DNA from: Gymnogyps californianus
Taxonomy: Eukaryota; Chordata; Aves; Accipitriformes; Cathartidae
Direction of reading: 5' to 3'
DNA length: 64,000 bases
Assembly (NCBI RefSeq): GCF_018139145.2
Contig: NC_059483.1
Span: forward strand, 4,341,001 to 4,405,000
Position 1 is the first letter of the stretch; every line of letters starts with the position of its first letter. Position numbers and translations under genes: made by a program. Shown here one piece after another: positions 38,701 through 49,192 of this stretch. Under the pieces are notes generated by a model. The model did no database searches. It saw only the letters and a list, made by a program, of their open reading frames with translations, and was not told the origin of the DNA.

Positions 38701-40252
38701 CTGTAGGCATCCGTATGAGTGTCATAGCCTGACTTTCGGATATACTACCTAGAAAAATGAAGGTTACATTTTCTGGTTGGTTTTTTTCCCCAGTATGCTT
38801 CATAACTGCTTTCTCTTGAACTATGGAAAGTTCCTTTTGACTCTAATTCATTGCCCAACTGCTGAGCTATCCAAAGGTATTTTCAAAGGAGATCTCCAGC
38901 CCAGCTTCCAGACTGTAAATTTCAAAGTAAAGATATGGGTATAAGCAGACTGCATCTTATGTGCGAGCCCCAATTAGAGAATGGAAGAGCTTCCCGTAGT
39001 CTTCTGCCTCCAAGCAGAGGCATGGCAGACCTCAGTACTCTCTGGGAGAGCGCAGTGTCTAGACAAGTCATGGGCCTGAAGTTCTGCCTTTCCTTCATGC
39101 TATTCCTATGGTGTACAGAATTAGAAGGAGATTTTTATTGGAGTCTCTTACTCTGAAGGAAATCATATATAAAAATACATCTTAACATGCATCGTGCATG
39201 GTACCCCTCAAATTCTTTACAAATTAGATCTCAGCACAGCTTCTGAAAAGCGTCTACTTCTTCAGCCATTGTTTCCAAGAGCTCGTTGCAGTCGCTCATT
39301 GCAGTTGGTCTTCATTCGCATCAAAACCCAGAACAGTCATTGCAAAGAGTTTCTTAAAAATCTAAAAAAATGGTTCTCACTTTCCTTATGACCTACAGGG
39401 ATGCCTTAGAGTGTAATGAAGCAAGAGTTGTTTTCTTCAGGAAGACCTGCCTGGACTAATTAGCTGGAAGAAAAGGGTGATTGTAGCCACCAAAAAAAAG
39501 ATGACTGAGTCTTCTCACTGGGATAAATTTTATGAAGTTACACACTTGTATCACTTCTTGCCTGTGGGACCATGAGTATTGAAAGGAATATTTTAAGCAA
39601 AAACAACTGAAGCAAAATAGAGTCTGATGCTTTTCCAAGTGACTGACTATGAGGCTGATGGCTAACCTTCTTTAGAATATCAGTTACCTACAAGTATTTT
39701 CTCCTAAGGGAACTTTATAGGAATCTTCATGAAGATTGCACAGCAAGTTCCTAAGAATTCTTAATAGTACAGCACAATACAGATTCCTATCACAGTCTCA
39801 AACCCTGCACTACAAACTCCATTAAAATCAACTTCCAACCTTTCAACTTACAGGACATCATATTTTTTTCATCTCAGTGAAGGTATGTTGCCTGTTTGCC
39901 TATTCCTTGCTTAAGGAGGAAGGAGTGGTGTCTCCTCAGGAAGATCTAAGTTATACACCAAGCCAATGAAGTAGCTCCATGAGAGAATGAGGCTTTGTTA
40001 CCAAGTCATTAGTCTTCCTTCAAGAGCACAGATGTGGCGGTGGTGGTGGAACCAGATGTTCTAAACAGGTATCATTTGTCTAATGTTGTCTAGACCTCAA
40101 GAGGAATAAAGCCGTATATACAGAATCATTTAGGTACAGTCAGGCAGAGCTCAATAAAAAGCCTAGTGTTGGGCTTGGAAAGTCATGCTTATCTTTTGAA
40201 GAGGATATGTAGATCTACTTGATACATCATGACCTTCTGTCTTGCACTTTTC

Positions 40253-40706
40253 TCAGCTGCTGCAATGTGGACCATCTTTACCTTGGCCAAGATTCAGAGT
40301 ATTCAGTGGAATATTCCCAGCTGGAATTGCCCGTTTAGCTGCCTTTTCAATTTTGAACTGGTTAGTTGAATTGTTCTTTTTCAAAGAGCTTCTAATACTT
40401 TTACAGCCTTTTTTAAAGACTTTGAGATGTGGCAGATTGAAAAGGGTATTTTTCTTTCTGCTGAATTCCTTCATCAGTAATTTGGAGAGAAAAAGAGCCT
40501 TCCTCAAGAAAATCACTGAAGTCTACATCAACACTCTCTTGCGAATGAACAAGCACCATAAATTTCTCATGTTGTGGCTTAGGAAGCTCTGTTCTGTTCA
40601 TTTCTGTTTTGAGTGGTTGTCTTGCTCCTACGCTTTCCAAAAAGACCCAGTTTATCATATCTACCGTGGAGACTTGCGAAACCCTCCTATGGAGACTCTC
40701 TGACAT
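40253..40706 (-). pseudogene. Unidentified coding-like patch, possibly a broken retrocopy
   Basis: On the minus strand a 97-codon frame runs from 40706 to 40413. A second frame at 40516-40253 continues a similar charged composition after an apparent frame change. The text looks protein-like (for example VDVDFSDFLEEGSFSLQITD, and later AAKRAIPAGNIPLNTL), and sequence below it on the same strand has further broken short frames to about 39200. I do not recognise the family. The + strand is also open here for 153 codons, so chance is a serious alternative. No poly-A tail or target duplication was established. Confidence 0.25.
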
Positions 40707-41540
40707 GAAGTGTCCTAAAATGAAGATTTATGGTGTAGACAATGTTTTTTCTTATTAGTGGAATTGAATCCAAGATCTTGAACTTGAAAATAGACTATAT
40801 TTAACCTACTTTCAAGTGGAGATAGGCAGCAGATGTGAAATATTGCACATGTATGGATCCATCAATAATTCAAGCACTGTTGCTTGTTGCATAAATATTT
40901 AGGTATGCAAAGTGCAGGAAGCATGCCAACATGGAGTCCTGAGCTTTCATCCACTTGACACATGTGGGGCAAATACGCCAAATGACAATGTGAGGTAAAG
41001 CAATGGCTCTTTCTTGAACTCCAGTGTTGTAACATTAACTTTCAAGATTTAACCAAAATTAATATCAGCAAGATAGTACGTTTGTCTGACACAAAGATCA
41101 GGTTATCGTGTCTTTTAGAGCTGACCTTGATAAAGAGAGTGTAAAAAATATATCATCCCCAAATCGGGGGTGTTAATCCTCATGGGGTATAAGGGACGTG
41201 CAAAACAAAAGTAGTAACAGAGGGTTTCACTGTCAGCAAATATTGGTTGAATTTCAAAACCTCCTAAGTTAATATCTCAATGAATACATTTTAGTAAGTT
41301 CTTCTGTGAGAAGTTAATCCTAAGTACGTATACATAAATCATAAATAGTATTAATCCTCGTTATCATAAAAGTATGATACTGTACATGATCATGTTGAGA
41401 TCTTACCGCTGCATTGCAGAATATATGATGGAGACAAAATTTGTATGCTAGAAAAGAATGAATCTTTTTAAATGAAATTAATACCAACCCTCATCCAAAC
41501 GTTGGTCTGCTGGTCTTGTGCCTATGGCAGTGGAACAGGT

Positions 41541-41605
41541 TCAGCTCTCTGCTCTGCTGCAGACTTCCCTTGTGGCCATGGGCGAGTCATTAATTTCCCT
41601 GGTCT
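41541..41605 (+). mobile_element. MIR-like SINE core relic
   Basis: CTCTGCTGCAGACTTCCCTT followed by GTGGCCATGGGCGAGTCATT and AATTTCCCTGGTCT resembles the MIR core ('ctctgccac... gtgaccttgggcaagtcacttaatttctctg'). It is diverged and the assignment is by memory. Confidence 0.5.
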
Positions 41606-41763
41606 GAATTAATTGCTGGTGTAACTCCATTGTAGTAGGAAGTTCAACAGGAATTAATCTGACCTTCTTTGCTTTCAAAACTCATCTATTAAATAATAAT
41701 ATTTTCCTGTATCACCAGGAACTTTTTTTGTCCTAGTTGTTTTGATGTGAGAGTGTTATGAGG

Positions 41764-41790
41764 TTTTCCTAAATTACCAATTTAGGAAAA
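41764..41790. repeat. Perfect 12 bp hairpin, 3-base loop
   Basis: TTTTCCTAAATT, then ACC, then AATTTAGGAAAA. Three more positions on each side pair with one wobble, giving a stem of up to 15. Confidence 0.85.
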
Positions 41791-42790
41791 TCTTTAGGGT
41801 AATCAAATGGACTCTGGAAAATTCTTTTGCCCTTAGCTATATATTTGCAACCAAGTTTCATCCTACTTTTTATCTGTTTTCTCCATATGCAATGTCCAGA
41901 ATTTTTCTTTTCTTGGAGAAATAGCATATATTGAGATTATAAACGTTCTAGTAAATTCAATACATTCAAAGAAAATTCACACGAATTAGCTATAAAACAG
42001 TGTTGTGCTCTTGTGTGAAATAGCACCAAAGGAATAAACTATTGTTGTCTTTCATGCAGTGATGTTTATTTGCCAAGTGAGCTTTTTTTTTTACCCTATG
42101 AAAGCTGTGACAGATGTTTCAAACTCTATCTTTACAGCTTTAATTATATTTTAGGTAATTCTGAAGGATATATGTTATTAATACATCAAAATTTTGTTTA
42201 AAAATTGATGATTATTATGGCCTTTCTTAAGGCCATATTCTGGTTTGTGTCACCCAAATGCTGTGCTAAGCCTAATGCTTTCAAAAACAGTCTCATATAT
42301 CCATGTATTCATCCAGTTAAGTACTGACTAGCATTAGAAAACAATTTAAATGGTATTTAGAACTAAGGCTGACATACCATTACATTTTTTTTAGGACTTA
42401 AAGGATTCTTTTCAGCATTAATTTGATGATTTAGCTACACCAATTATTTAATTCCAACATCACCACTAATTTCTTTATCTTACATTTACCTCAATTTCAA
42501 AGTTGTGTTGTTTAATCATTAGTGATTTTAATGTTGGTTTCACTAGTTCAGCTTTAGTGATCTGTAATCTCAATTTTCTTTTGGTTTACTGCTTGTAATA
42601 AAAATGTATAAAAGGAACAGTGAGTAATTTGCTTCATTAGGTGACTTGAAGCAGAACCAGTGAGAACCTCTGTTGGTACAAACCAGTCTACACAGAAAAC
42701 CGATGAGTGCTGTGCAAGTTAGCCCTTTGATTCTCATATGGAACAGTAACTTTTTAGGGTCTTTGTTGTTGATGCGTATTTCATCTGCAG

Positions 42791-42927
42791 CAAAACCTCA
42801 CTGGATCCAGACGATAAAAGATATTGAAGTTGCTGTGGAGGACACCTTATACTGGGATTGCAGAGCAAGTGGGAAGCCCAAACCATCATATAGGTGGCTG
42901 AAGAATGGAGACCAACTGTCAATAGAG
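42791..42927 (+). CDS. CNTN3: Contactin-3 exon, first half of Ig4
   Basis: This 137 nt exon is phase 1 at its start (completing Ala) and phase 0 at its end (...SIE), with acceptor TCATCTGCAG and donor GTAACG. The peptide runs [20 protein letters not shown], then [20 protein letters not shown]. It carries the first Ig4 Cys (WDC) and the core Trp (YRWLKNG). Ig4 folds back on Ig1 in the contactin horseshoe, and the interface uses this domain. The KPHW start and VEDTLYW match CNTN3. The open frame extends upstream of the acceptor from 42673, but that part is intron because it does not match any contactin. Confidence 0.97.
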
Positions 42928-45213
42928 GTAACGTTCTGTTTTGAAAACATGATGCTATGTAAAATTAGCAATACTTCATATAAGTATGAGAATTCGCAAA
43001 AGTCCATGTAATTAGTCAAGAGAAATATTTGATACTGGTTTTCGTATGTTTGTCAAGAGTATCCAGATGGAAACTTGAAAGGCTGTAGTACCAGAAACAC
43101 AAAGACAAATTATGTTGTACAAAAATATCCCAGCTAAAAGCAGATTTAAAAGCAACGATAGAACCATAGAAATACGTATGTAAAGAAAGACTGGAGAAGG
43201 AAGTTGAATTGAAGTTATACATTAAGAACCATAAATGAGAGACAGAGAACTGAAATGATTTTGTTATACTTGCTATTGGCATTTCATTAAACGTAATAAG
43301 AAAACATATTCAAACTTCTTGATGAAAAAAGACAAAAATCCTGAATATTCATAGGGTCAACATTACTTGATGTAAAGAGTGAAATATAAACAGCAATGTA
43401 ACGTAGGTATGTGCTTTAATACAATTGTTAAAGTAAATTAATGGAAAGTAATGCATTTGGTGACAGGGAAAAGAAGTTGTACTTAGAAGGTGAGGTACTT
43501 GGTCTCCCAGATCAGAAACGCAGAAAAGCATCTGATACCCATATTGATCTTAAATCTCACTGCTTCATGGAGAAAACTGCTCAGTTCAGGTTATCAGGAA
43601 TATAAACTATGGGTACTACCCCATCGCAGGAAGGCATTTTGCCCTTGGCCAATGCATTGCACTCAACGTTGGCACTCACAGTTGAAGAAGAAAGAGTGAC
43701 TACTCAAGTGAATTCAGTGGATGGCTATGAAAAATGATCTAAGCACTGAAAAACATTTCTTACCATTCAGAGTGTTATAGTTATATGCTCACTAAAAGGA
43801 ATGGTAGTGTTTCATGAACAGGTTAAATGAGGGAGTACAAAATCTCATCTCAGTGATTTAAGAGCATTGTTACCATATCGTACAAAGTCACTGAGGTAAT
43901 GTGCTTTTTTTACCTCGGTAAGTACAAAAATATCTTCTCTCATTCAGTCTTCCCATTTCTCCGCTTTTGAGTATCGGTGTCCAGCCTTTTGTCATGGTGT
44001 CATAAGGGCATAAGCGTGCCTTACTCTGGAAATAGTTAAGGACTGTAAACTGTAGGACTAACTCTTCGAAAGCCGGTGCTGAGGAGACATCAGGAGTTCT
44101 CTGTGTATAGTGATCAGTTGTCTTCAGCTCCTTGACTGCAATAATCCTTCTTCATGCTGGGTCTCCTCCACAAAAATCTGCTGGGGTTGTTCTGCCTAGC
44201 TCCCCTTCTTCATAAACAAATCTTTTGTAAGGGAGAGTAAGAAGAGCAGCTTGGGATGCTAGATAGAGGATCAAGACATGGAGACTCAGGCTTGTTCCTC
44301 TTTGGGATTGTTTTGTCCTTTGTCTAACTGGCTGAGCACCTTGCAATAAACTGGGAGGGGACCTGTCAAGGAAGGGGCTGAGCTGAGCTGTCCTGACTGC
44401 CCATAGATAGCCGGAGTCACCCTGCACTGAGGCCAACTGTAAGTACATGCCCTTAGGAAAAGGCAGAGAGTGAGTACCATTGCATTAGGCCTGGTAAGCC
44501 ATGTCCAGATCCCCCCCCAAAAAAATCAGAAAAAGTTTTTGAGCAAATAGTTTGTTCTTTTGTCCGTTATTGTTTCTCTGGTTTTCCCCAAAGGAGAAGC
44601 TCCTTTGGTTTTGTCTTTGTCACTGGCTCCTTTTCTCACCAGTTCCTGCCACTCCGTCCTCAAATTAGTCACTTCTTATCGTAATTCATATAGCTTTCCA
44701 AGAATAAGCAAGATGAGAAGATCCCTATACTTTAGTAGCTTTGTCGGCTCTAAGGCACTTAAATATGTGTCTTCCCTGTAATGACTGTTGGAATTTTTTC
44801 TGCATAGTGTTACAGAGAGCTCATTAGCAAATGGCATGTGTGAAATCTCTAAATAGTACGAAATGCCAGTGCCATCTGTATAGTTTGGATACTCTGATCT
44901 GTCGTGAGGAGCCTAATATGATTTGGTCCATATTTCTGGGGAAATACGAGGGTATTTGAGATTGCAAAGCCTCTGTGAAACTGAGCAAGTTTGAAGAACT
45001 GATTTCATACACTCTCCTGCCAAGTCTCTGTATTTGATCACTGTTGCCATACCATGATGTGGTCATGTCACTTACTTTAAAACTGTTCTCATGATTATGC
45101 TGTTACATTTACCCCATTTATTGTATTTATGCTGTCCTGTTTATATTTCTTACTTATTTTGAATTTTTCACAGGAAATATATCATCAATAAAGATATTTT
45201 TCTTAATATTCAG
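42928..45213 (+). other. CNTN3: CNTN3 intron within Ig4, 2.3 kb, phase 0
   Basis: The intron runs from GTAACG to TATTCAG. The block 44140-44480 looks richer in G and C than its surroundings and is open for 98 codons on the minus strand, but has no recognisable family. No repeat could be assigned. Confidence 0.9.
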
Positions 45214-45343
45214 GGAAGGATCCAAATTGAAAATGGTGCACTTACAATATCAAATCTAAATCTGACAGATTCTGGCAGATACCAGTGCATAGCTGAAAAT
45301 AAACATGGTGTCATCTATTCGAGTGCAGAGCTCAGGGTTGTAG
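45214..45343 (+). CDS. CNTN3: Contactin-3 exon, second half of Ig4
   Basis: This 130 nt exon starts in phase 0 after ...aatattcag and ends in phase 1 before donor GTAAGA. The peptide is [19 protein letters not shown], then [13 protein letters not shown] and [14 protein letters not shown] supplies the second Ig4 Cys. N-L-T in SNLNLTD is a predicted N-glycosylation site. CIAENKHG is a contactin Ig4 hallmark, and the [11 protein letters not shown] start is the CNTN3 version. Confidence 0.97.
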
Positions 45344-46588
45344 GTAAGATTTTCATTTTTCGCTAAAACACAAACCTCATTCTCCCTCTCCACACGCCCT
45401 CCACCTGCCTTGTATTCCACCTCGTCATGATCTCAAATTTAACTCACTCAGATGCTATCACTGAAATAAACATTTTTGTCAACCTAATATCTTTTTATCT
45501 GCAGTGCCGAGGCGTTGACTCATCTGCTTCCAGAGGATTTGCAGTCCAATCATTCATTGCTTTAAAACAGAACACAGCTAAATTATTCATTAGGGGAAGA
45601 GCAGAGATGGGGGCTTGGACACAGGCCTGAAGATTAAAACCGTTCACGTGGTCTGGAGGCAGCACTGGCTCCGCACATCAGTCAGCTGCACTCACCTTCT
45701 GCACCGCGGTTCCAGTGCTCCCAGGGGAGCCATGTCATTTAAAAGCAATCAGCTGCTCTTGTGTGCAGCCTTTCTTGATCGAGGGGACAAGGGATTGTCA
45801 TTCAGTCATTCAAATGGTGTGTGCTTGAGTCTAAAATGGTAACAACCGTTTGTTTGAGGGAACTTGTGACTGCCTTACGCACTCATATGCTTGTGCGATT
45901 TCTACCTCCAGCGTAGACTGATTTCAAAACTAAGCCTGTAAGAGCAATGTGTTTTGGGGACATGAGTTATTTCCTTTCTGTTGTTAAGGTTACAGTCGCT
46001 CAGCAGACTGCTCCCTCAGCCTTGGTCTCCTAGAATACCGAATTTCCTTTTGAAGTTCAGTGTTAGTATAGGTAGAAGTCGTGTACCTTTTCTTAACTGT
46101 TAGTTAACGAAAACTATACCCGCTCAGAATGAGCTGCGCTGTAATTTTATGTCATGTAACATATCTGATCTGATGTGCATTCTCACATGAAACTAGGAGC
46201 CAAACAGTTCCTTGAGTTTTGATGAGACTGCTGGTGTTGACTGCCCTCCCTGGACTTAGACAAGTCATGTATGCTCACATTCAGCAAAGCATAAAGTTAG
46301 GCATGTGCTTAACGCTCGTTGGGTTCACTGAGCTTCAGCTCAGATGAAGTCGGTGTGATCTGCTGTGCCTGCTTCGTTAGGTGACGTACTCTGCACAACT
46401 GAGACCTTTACTTTTGTATCAGTATAAGGAGGAGAAATAATTGTCCAATAGAAGATCCATTTGAACTAATTAATTCATGTTTTTAATTATGTTTGGAATC
46501 CGAGAAGTGTCGTGTAAGTGCTAAATAGTAGTCTCATTAATATAATTAAAGGTGCTTTATTTCACTATTACTATCCCTTCTGTTTTAG
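45344..46588 (+). other. CNTN3: CNTN3 intron between Ig4 and Ig5, 1.2 kb, phase 1
   Basis: The intron runs from GTAAGA to a T-rich acceptor (ccttctgttttag). It carries a weak relic of the self-complementary motif family at 46279-46335. No gene was seen. Confidence 0.92.
46279..46335. repeat. Relic of self-complementary motif family
   Basis: TTCAGCAAAGCATAAAGTTA then GGCATGTGCTTAACG resembles the variant 'cagcaaagcacttaagcacgtgcttaactttaagca'. It is decayed. See the grouped finding. Confidence 0.4.
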
Positions 46589-46739
46589 CTGCTGCTCCAG
46601 ATTTTTCCAAGAATCCAATGAAGAAACTGATCCAGGTTCAAATAGGCAGGACAGCTGATTTTGAATGCAAACCCAAAGCTTCCCCTAAGGCCAAATGTTC
46701 CTGGAAGAAGGGAGGTGAGCAGCTACATGAAAATGAAAG
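46589..46739 (+). CDS. CNTN3: Contactin-3 exon, first half of Ig5
   Basis: This 151 nt exon starts in phase 1 (completing Ala) and ends in phase 2 with AG of an Arg codon. The donor GTATCA is the weakest of the ten by eye. The peptide is AAPDFSKNPMKKLIQVQIG, then FECKPKASPKAKCSWKKGGE and QLHENE. FEC is the first Ig5 Cys and CSWKKG holds the core Trp. APDFSKNPMKKL is diagnostic for CNTN3 against CNTN4 and CNTN6. An additional Cys at 46696-46698 sits two residues before the core Trp. As I remember mammalian CNTN3, Ser stands there. Confidence 0.96.
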
Positions 46740-49177
46740 GTATCAAGTTACATTGGTTTATTTGTTTTAATCTTACAAAAAGCTTATTTATGTCTTTTTA
46801 TGCAGTAGTGTCATTTGTAGATCCAAATAGTTGTAAAGTCTCTCTGAAGTCTGTCTAGCTGGGGGGGTTGTTTGGTTGTTTTTTTAATTGTCGTTGTATC
46901 TGAGCACTGAGAGTGCATGCATATTGCTTTCTTTAAGGTCAAGGGCCAGATTTTATTTTCAGTTTAATGTAGAGTTTGGCCTGATTTAGAGAGAACCAGG
47001 TACTGATAGAAAACTGGAAATACAAAGCTTATAAAACAGTACTTAAAGCCTTCAACAAAATACTCTGAAAGTGCTGGCAAGGAGGCAGATGAGGCATATT
47101 ACAGCCATGGTGATAATGTGGCTGAGAGAAAAAAAAAGAGATTAAAAAAAAAATAAAATTCCAGTTGGCAAAAGTTAATAATTGGTAGGTCCAGAATAGC
47201 ACTCTTACCATTCTAATATTTTGATTTTTACTGTTCTGGTACTGTGTTTGTTTATATGGGAAAAGTTATTACAAAGATGACTCAAAATTGTAGGTGACAC
47301 ACATGCAAAAAAAGGAATTATGCAAGGTTTTCCAGGTGATTGCAAGGTGGACCTCATAAACCCAAACACTTGAGCTGAATGGTAACAGATGAAAATCGGT
47401 ATTGGCAAATGTGTAATACACTTTGGAAAGAAAAAGTAAAACAGTAAAACCACTTGTATCCAAGTGTTGTAAATTAACTGGGAACACTTAGGAAAGTGAT
47501 ACAAGCGTCTTTGTGCACAGGTGGGTGAAAACATCTGCTTGGTATGCATTATCAGTTAAATAATAGAGCAGTGATAGGTATGGGACAGAACAGAAAATAA
47601 CTTTTAAAATTTTGTTATGCCATTACAAAAATTCATTCCCTTGGATATTGTGTTAAGTGCTGGTCATCTTCTCTCAGAAATATGTAGTAGGATGGGTGAT
47701 GAAAATATTTAGAAGCATGACTAATGGATCTCTAGTCAGTTCAGCCATTGAAAAGATTAAGATTGTATGACTTCAGGAAGAACTAAGAGGTGTGTGAAAG
47801 AAAATGAGATGTGTACTCATTATGAACGTACTTGTTCGTACATATACTTAATTTCATGTGCATGTTGTTCAGATGAAAACAGGAAAAGAAAATACACTTT
47901 CACGTTTCAAGCAGCCATGAACTTTATTTACCAATGATAACATATGTTGCTGTTTCTTTAGCGTTTACATGATAGTGAATGTGTTTTGGTGTTAGTAATT
48001 CTCAGTGGAGAGTTTGTGATTCACCTATATCCTCAGCTATTGACTTCCAACAACACGTAAACATTTTTTTCCAGCACTAACCATTAAAGCATTATTGAAT
48101 TAGTCATAAACTAGAATTGCACAAGTCTACTGATTAAATTGTATAATCAAACTACACAGAAGCTACGTCTCTGCACTCTGGAGCAGCCATTTGCTTTGCA
48201 TCTCTCCAACATTAGAGATTACTGCCTTTTCAAGCTTTCTGTTTTACATTTCAGTATTTGCATAGACTGGGAATTTCAGGTAGTGAACTGGGACAGGGAA
48301 AAAAAAAACCTTGGATGAAAGGTGTAATTAAGACAGTTATATATGTGATTTAGCATGAAACTAGGCAGTGTGGTACTTAGGACATTCCAGCTGCAGCACT
48401 TCAGCACTCTGTACAGGCTGTAAAAACTCCTGGGAGCAGAATAAGTATTTGGGAGTTTAGTCTGCCCTGAGGTCAGCCTTTCTGCAGCTAGTTGCTGGAG
48501 TATCTGAGTTAGATCCAGACTGTAGTCACAGCAACAGCCACAGAAAATCATAGGGTTTGCCTGGGAGCAGTGAGGACAGGATGACTGCGAGTGTTCCTCT
48601 TGCGACGCTCCGGTATCACCCTGTACTTAGCAGGATTATTCAGGGACAATGGTATCACTGAAGTGTCCAGAAGTCCAGACGTGAGACTGAGGAAACCGAA
48701 CGTTTTGTTTTTGAAGGAGGATTGCTATGGTAGTGTGTTGTGATTTCATGAATGTACCCCTGCTCCTCTAGGTCTTTGTGTTAGGTTTTACAAAGCTTAG
48801 CCTGTCACCGGGAAGCTATTTCTGAGCCAGGTGAAATTCTTCTAGTCCTATTCCTGTAAAACATCACGCTGTGGTTTTGTTTCGAAATTTCTAAACGCAG
48901 AAGATGCTACCAGATAAGTCAGAACTTAGAGGCTGTGATTGAGACCATTATTTGCTCCGTTGTAAGGCTAGAGCGCTCTCCTTGTACCCAAAAGGTTTGG
49001 ACGCTTGCTGTCATCTTGATCTGTGCAGCTCTGGCTCTTTCTTCACAGGGACCACAATAGTTTTCATGTGTTCAAGTGTTAAGTGTTGTCAAATGTGGCA
49101 ACTTGGCAGAAGATTAGGCGTCTGTCATTACAGAGCTTGACACAGTACCACAGACTCGCTACCTGGCTGCATGCCTG

Positions 49178-49192
49178 CAAGCAAGCAAGCAA
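49178..49192 (+). repeat. Short GCAA tetranucleotide run
   Basis: About three and a half copies of GCAA. Confidence 0.8.

Larger units (their letters stand above)
34751..42790 (+). other. CNTN3: CNTN3 intron between Ig3 and Ig4, 8.0 kb, phase 1
   Basis: The intron runs from GTAGGA to a TCATCTGCAG acceptor. It holds a CR1-like fragment (35721-35783), a MIR-like relic (41541-41605) followed by a motif of the self-complementary family (41611-41650), a hairpin (41764-41790) and an unidentified coding-like patch on the minus strand (about 40253-40706). A short inverted repeat lies at 36287-36312. The rest is AT-rich with no supported gene. Confidence 0.88.

Noticed and set aside
40242..40703. 153-codon open frame on the + strand
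   Set aside because: It is Phe/Leu/Lys-heavy with no recognisable domain. The minus-strand reading looks more protein-like, and neither was accepted as a gene.
44152..44448. 98-codon minus-strand frame in a GC-richer patch
   Set aside because: No family resemblance and no splice or promoter context; chance is likely.
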